From Burkholderiales bacterium (GTDB lineage: Bacteria > Pseudomonadota > Gammaproteobacteria > Burkholderiales > Burkholderiaceae_C), in the NCBI GenBank assembly GCA_947474755.1, contig CANJJE010000001.1, positions 372,001 through 436,000 on the forward strand: a stretch of DNA of 64,000 bases, read 5' to 3'. The translations under genes and the position numbers were made by a program. Below are positions 60,457-64,000 of the stretch, piece after piece (position 1 is the first letter of the stretch; each line of letters opens with the position of its first letter). The notes beneath the pieces were generated by a model. It was not told the DNA's origin. It saw only the letters and a list, made by a program, of their open reading frames with translations, and did no database searches.

Positions 60457-62708
60457 ATTCAAGTCTGCCTGTCGCCGAGGAGGCCACGACCCAGCCCCGT
60501 GTACTGCTGGTTGACGATGACGAAGTCAATCTGTTGCTGACCTCGATTGCGCTGCGTGAGCGAGGATTTGTGATCAATGAGGCAGCCAGTGGAGAGCGTG
60601 CGCTCGAACTGCTGAGAGATTGGCAGCCTGACGTCGTCGTTCTTGACGCGTTGATGCCCGGCATGGACGGGTTCGAAACCTGTCGCCAACTGCGGCGCAT
60701 CAGCACCTTCGCGTCCCTGCCGGTACTGATGCTGACCGGACTTGACGACGATGCATCGATCAACCGTGCCTACGAGGCCGGTGCCACCGATTTTTTCGTC
60801 AAGTCCAGCCAGTGGAGCCTGCTCGATGGCCGCCTGCGCTACCTGCTGCGCTCATCGCGTACCCGGCTCGAACTGGAACTGAGTCAGTCCCGCCTGGCCC
60901 GCGCGCAGGACCTGGCGCGTATGGGAAGCTTTGAGTGGCGAGTGGGCTCGCCGGAGCCAGCCTTCTCGGCCGAAGCCCTGCGGGTCTTCCAGATCGATCC
61001 TGGCACCCCGCTGCTGTTCCGCGATCTGCTGAGGATGATGCCGAGGGAAGAGAGGCGCGGCAAACGCGCGCTGCTCAGCGAAACCCTGCAAAGCCAGGGA
61101 AATCTGACACGCGACATTCCGCTTGTGCTGCCCGATGGTCAGGTACACATCATCCACACCGAGGCGTCGCCGGAATTCAACGAGCACGGCCAACTGGTCG
61201 GCTACGCCGGCATCGTGCAGGATGTGACGGACAGATGGAATGCCGAGCACAAGATCCGCCAGTTGGCGAATTTCGACTCGCTGACCGGCCTGCCCAACCG
61301 CAACCAGCTGATAGAACGGACCGAACGTGCACTCGACGCGGCACGCCGCATGGGCCATCAGGTCGGCGTGCTGGTGATCGACCTGGACCGATTCAAGGTC
61401 ATCAACGATACGCTGGGTCATGGCGCTGGCGATGAGTTGCTGGTCGAGGTGGCGCGTCGCTTGCGTTCTTGCGTGCGGCACTCCGATCAGGTCACCGACA
61501 ACCTGCTCGATTCGATGGGTACGCGCGCCTTCCGCACGCTGGAGGCGATGTGCCGACTCGGCGGCGACGAGTTTGTCGCGCTGCTGCCCGAGGTTATCGA
61601 CGAGCACGACGCCGAGATCGTGGCCGCCCGAGTGCTTGAACAGATGCGCTCGCCCATCCATGTCGCAGGCCAGGAATGCTTCGTCACCGCCTCCGTCGGC
61701 ATCGCGCTGTTCCCCCGCGATGGCAACAGCGTTGCCGAGTTGATTCGCAACTCCGATGTGGCGATGTTTGCCGTCAAGGCGCAGGGCCGCAATGCCGCCA
61801 CCGTCTACCGGCCGCAACTGGCCGGCAAGGGCCGCGAGAAGCTCGAACTCGAAAGCGCCTTGCACAAGGCCATCGAGCGCAACGAACTGGTGCTGTACTA
61901 CCAGCCGAAGATTGATGTGCGAGGCGCGCGCATGGTTGGGGTCGAGGCACTGATGCGCTGGCAGCGGGGGAGTGTGCTGGTGCCTCCCGGCGAATTCATT
62001 CCGCTGGCCGAGGAGACCGGCCTGATCCGCCCGCTCAGCGAATGGGCGATCCGTGAAGCCGCCCGCCAGGCACGGGTATGGCTCGATGCCTTCGGTTTCA
62101 CCGATTCGATCGCAGTCAACCTGCCGAGCCGAATGTTCGACCGCGGCGATCTGGTCGAGTTGATCCATGAGGCGGTCGTCTCGAATGGCGTGCCTCACCA
62201 CTCTCTGGTGCTCGAGATCACCGAAAACTCGCTGATGAAGGATCTGCAAAGCGTGATCCCTTCACTGCACCGGCTCAACGAGATCGGTGTCGAAATCTCC
62301 ATCGACGACTTCGGCACCGGGTACTCGTCGCTGGCCTACCTGACCACCTTGCCGATCAGCGAACTGAAGATAGATCGCGGCTTCATCCGCGACCTCGGCA
62401 TGACGCCGCAGAGCTCGGCCGTCGTCACCGCGATCATCGCGCTGGCTCGGTCGCTGGGCTTGCGCGTGGTGGCCGAAGGGGTGGAGAACCTGCGCCAGAT
62501 GGAGGTTCTGCACCGACTCGGCTGTGGTGTCATGCAGGGCTTCCTGTTCAGCAAGCCCAAGCCCGCGGACGAGATTCAGGCGTGGCTCGAGGAAACCGTG
62601 CTTCCGCTGACAGCCTCGTGGGCGGGCTTTGCGAACGCCGATGTGTCCGGCGACCCATCGCGCAGCATGGCCGCACGGCCCTCCCGCACGCCCAACAATG
62701 CCAACTGA
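60453..62708 (+). CDS. REC-PAS-GGDEF-EAL cyclic-di-GMP signalling protein
   Basis: The 751-residue protein has a receiver domain (DDDE at about 21-24, phospho-Asp at 65 in VVVLDALMPGMDG), a PAS region (about 150-260), a GGDEF domain with intact GGDEF at 370-374, and an EAL domain with EAL at 498-500 and DDFGTGYSS near 618. Both activities look possible: synthesis and breakdown of cyclic-di-GMP. Between the RHSD site (342-345) and GGDEF there are 22 residues instead of the usual three before the Arg, an insertion. ATG 60453 overlaps the Hpt stop. Confidence 0.94.
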   Translation: MNSSLPVAEEATTQPRVLLVDDDEVNLLLTSIALRERGFVINEAASGERALELLRDWQPDVVVLDALMPGMDGFETCRQLRRISTFASLPVLMLTGLDDDASINRAYEAGATDFFVKSSQWSLLDGRLRYLLRSSRTRLELELSQSRLARAQDLARMGSFEWRVGSPEPAFSAEALRVFQIDPGTPLLFRDLLRMMPREERRGKRALLSETLQSQGNLTRDIPLVLPDGQVHIIHTEASPEFNEHGQLVGYAGIVQDVTDRWNAEHKIRQLANFDSLTGLPNRNQLIERTERALDAARRMGHQVGVLVIDLDRFKVINDTLGHGAGDELLVEVARRLRSCVRHSDQVTDNLLDSMGTRAFRTLEAMCRLGGDEFVALLPEVIDEHDAEIVAARVLEQMRSPIHVAGQECFVTASVGIALFPRDGNSVAELIRNSDVAMFAVKAQGRNAATVYRPQLAGKGREKLELESALHKAIERNELVLYYQPKIDVRGARMVGVEALMRWQRGSVLVPPGEFIPLAEETGLIRPLSEWAIREAARQARVWLDAFGFTDSIAVNLPSRMFDRGDLVELIHEAVVSNGVPHHSLVLEITENSLMKDLQSVIPSLHRLNEIGVEISIDDFGTGYSSLAYLTTLPISELKIDRGFIRDLGMTPQSSAVVTAIIALARSLGLRVVAEGVENLRQMEVLHRLGCGVMQGFLFSKPKPADEIQAWLEETVLPLTASWAGFANADVSGDPSRSMAARPSRTPNNAN

Positions 62709-62711
62709 ACC

Positions 62712-64000
62712 ATGGGAAACATGACACCGCCGGGCAAGGGTAACCTTGCGCCGGATGGGTCCGCAGCCCCCGCCGATGCTGCTCCTGGCAACGTCGACGG
62801 CCGGTCGGCCCAGCTTGCAAAGGCGGCCTTGCGCCGATTGGCGCAGGCCAGGCTGGAGCCAACGCCCGAAAACTATGCCCGTGCCTATCAGTCAGAGCAG
62901 GGCTCGGTCCCTGCGGCAAGCGATTCGCTGGCCACGTTGATCGAGAGCATCGTTCGCGGCATCGAGCGTGGCGGCAAGCAATGGACCCTGGCGCGCAAGA
63001 AGGACAGTCTGCAGCGCGTTCTTGGCGGTAGCCGTGGCGATGCCGACCGGCTGCAGCAGCGGCTGCGCCAACTGGTCGGAAGCTGGGACTCAGACAGCCT
63101 TTCCGACCCGAGTGCAGTGCCTGAACCCACTGCTGTGGCGCCTGTCGTGGCGCTGCCCCGCGGTTTCAACGCTGAAGATGTCGCCGTCAATTCAGCCGCT
63201 GCCGAATCAGGCGGCGGTCCGGTGGATGAATCCCCGCGCGTCGTTGCCGCGCTTGGGCACACCGTGGCGCGTGCCCTGCCATCGAAAGACGGCAACGGCG
63301 ACCTGGCTGCCGCCATCGCTCAGGCTGTCAAGCGCGTTCAAGCGCAGGGAGCGAGCGAGTCCTCGGCCAGCGAGGTCGAAGGCCTGTGTGACCGAGCTGA
63401 CTGGGTCCTGCAGCATCGTGAGCATCTGTTCCAGATGATCAGTGGGCTGTGCGTCGAGTTGACCGCCAGCCTGACCGACTTGGCAGAAGACGAGAGCTGG
63501 GCGCAGGGCCAGTGCGATGCGATGCGGTTGACCATCGAAGAAGGCCTGACCGCCCGTGGCGTCAAGTCGGTCAACGAACTGCTGCGCACCACGCGCGCCA
63601 AGCAGGCCGAGCTGCGCAGCGAGCGCGACGGCGCTCGCGAAGCGCTGAAGCAACTGATCAACCGCATGCTCAGCGAGCTTGGCGAGCTGGGCTCGCAGAC
63701 CGGCCGTTTCCATGAAAGCGTGGGCCGCTATGCCGATGTGATCGAACGTGCCGACACGCTGGAAAGCCTGGCCGGCGTCGTGCGCGAAATGGTCGAGGAA
63801 AGCCGCGCGGTGCAGGGCCTTGTCGACCAGACGCAGCGCCGCCTGCACGACGAGCGCGTTCGTGCGACCGACCTGGCGCAGCGCGTCAGCGAGCTTGAAG
63901 GCGAGCTGCGCCGCCTGTCCGACGAGGTGTCCACTGATCAATTGACGCAGATCGCCAACCGGCGTGGCCTGCTGCAGGCCTTCGACCTCGAATGTTCGCG
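62712..64000 (+). CDS. Diguanylate cyclase-like protein (GGDEF), 3' end beyond window
   Basis: An uninterrupted frame runs from ATG 62712 (or 62721) to the window edge, about 429 residues. The N-terminal part is helical (AQLAKAALRRLAQARLEPTPENYARAYQ) with a long coiled coil (RRLHDERVRATDLAQRVSELEGELRRL). The last residues STDQLTQIANRRGLLQAFD are the start of a GGDEF domain. It lies three bases after the GGDEF-EAL gene, so both are likely in one transcript. GGDEF motif and C-terminus are not visible. Confidence 0.88.
   Translation, partial: MGNMTPPGKGNLAPDGSAAPADAAPGNVDGRSAQLAKAALRRLAQARLEPTPENYARAYQSEQGSVPAASDSLATLIESIVRGIERGGKQWTLARKKDSLQRVLGGSRGDADRLQQRLRQLVGSWDSDSLSDPSAVPEPTAVAPVVALPRGFNAEDVAVNSAAAESGGGPVDESPRVVAALGHTVARALPSKDGNGDLAAAIAQAVKRVQAQGASESSASEVEGLCDRADWVLQHREHLFQMISGLCVELTASLTDLAEDESWAQGQCDAMRLTIEEGLTARGVKSVNELLRTTRAKQAELRSERDGAREALKQLINRMLSELGELGSQTGRFHESVGRYADVIERADTLESLAGVVREMVEESRAVQGLVDQTQRRLHDERVRATDLAQRVSELEGELRRLSDEVSTDQLTQIANRRGLLQAFDLECS

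Overview
The window is a high-GC chromosomal segment from a betaproteobacterium, most likely in Burkholderiales (Leptothrix/Rubrivivax-like). I infer this from gene families and neighbourhoods such as flgAMN divergent from flgBCDEFGHIJKL, an rnfB / B12-radical-SAM / nth cluster, intracellular PHB depolymerase, ppk1-sixA and a DUF3717/DUF1289 protein. Density is high and most genes look ordinary for a chromosome. I see no insertion sequence, integrase, prophage or CRISPR array.

Layout. 1-11.3 kb: tail of a chemotaxis receptor-like protein, ETF-ubiquinone oxidoreductase, a very large alpha-2-macroglobulin overlapping penicillin-binding protein 1C, and a small c-type cytochrome converging on tRNA-Ala(CGC). 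11.4-17.3 kb: YchJ-like protein, ComEA, heptose kinase RfaE1, a DNA-alkylation repair pair (alkB plus a methyltransferase that is the surviving 3' end of a decayed ada), and a heat-shock unit of two Hsp20 genes and an HtrA/DegQ protease behind a sigma-32-like promoter and a possible RNA thermometer. 17.3-23.6 kb: RhlE-type RNA helicase with a structured leader, a YtjA/YqjD/YqjE-like membrane-stress operon, a divergent NarL-family two-component pair and a stand-alone receiver protein. 23.7-39.7 kb: housekeeping genes including transglutaminase-like protease, FKBP isomerase, nth, B12-radical SAM, rnfB, PHB depolymerase, aminotransferase, uvrB, SOUL protein, sixA-ppk1, LpxH-like phosphoesterase, AI-2E family permease and a lipoprotein.

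39.7-52.2 kb is the flagellar cluster: flgA-flgM-flgN leftward, with a sigma-28 promoter before flgM, and flgB through flgL rightward (rod, hook, rings, peptidoglycan hydrolase and hook-filament junction).

52.2-64.0 kb is a signalling block directly behind flgL: a degenerate EAL-HDOD protein, a soluble 1251-residue kinase with about eight PAS repeats, an ANTAR (RNA-binding) response regulator, a membrane histidine kinase, a lone Hpt protein overlapping a REC-PAS-GGDEF-EAL protein, and the start of another diguanylate cyclase. This looks like a locally encoded phosphorelay joining phosphotransfer, possible RNA-level control and cyclic-di-GMP next to the motility genes. It is the best candidate for an undescribed system here, although each part belongs to a known family.
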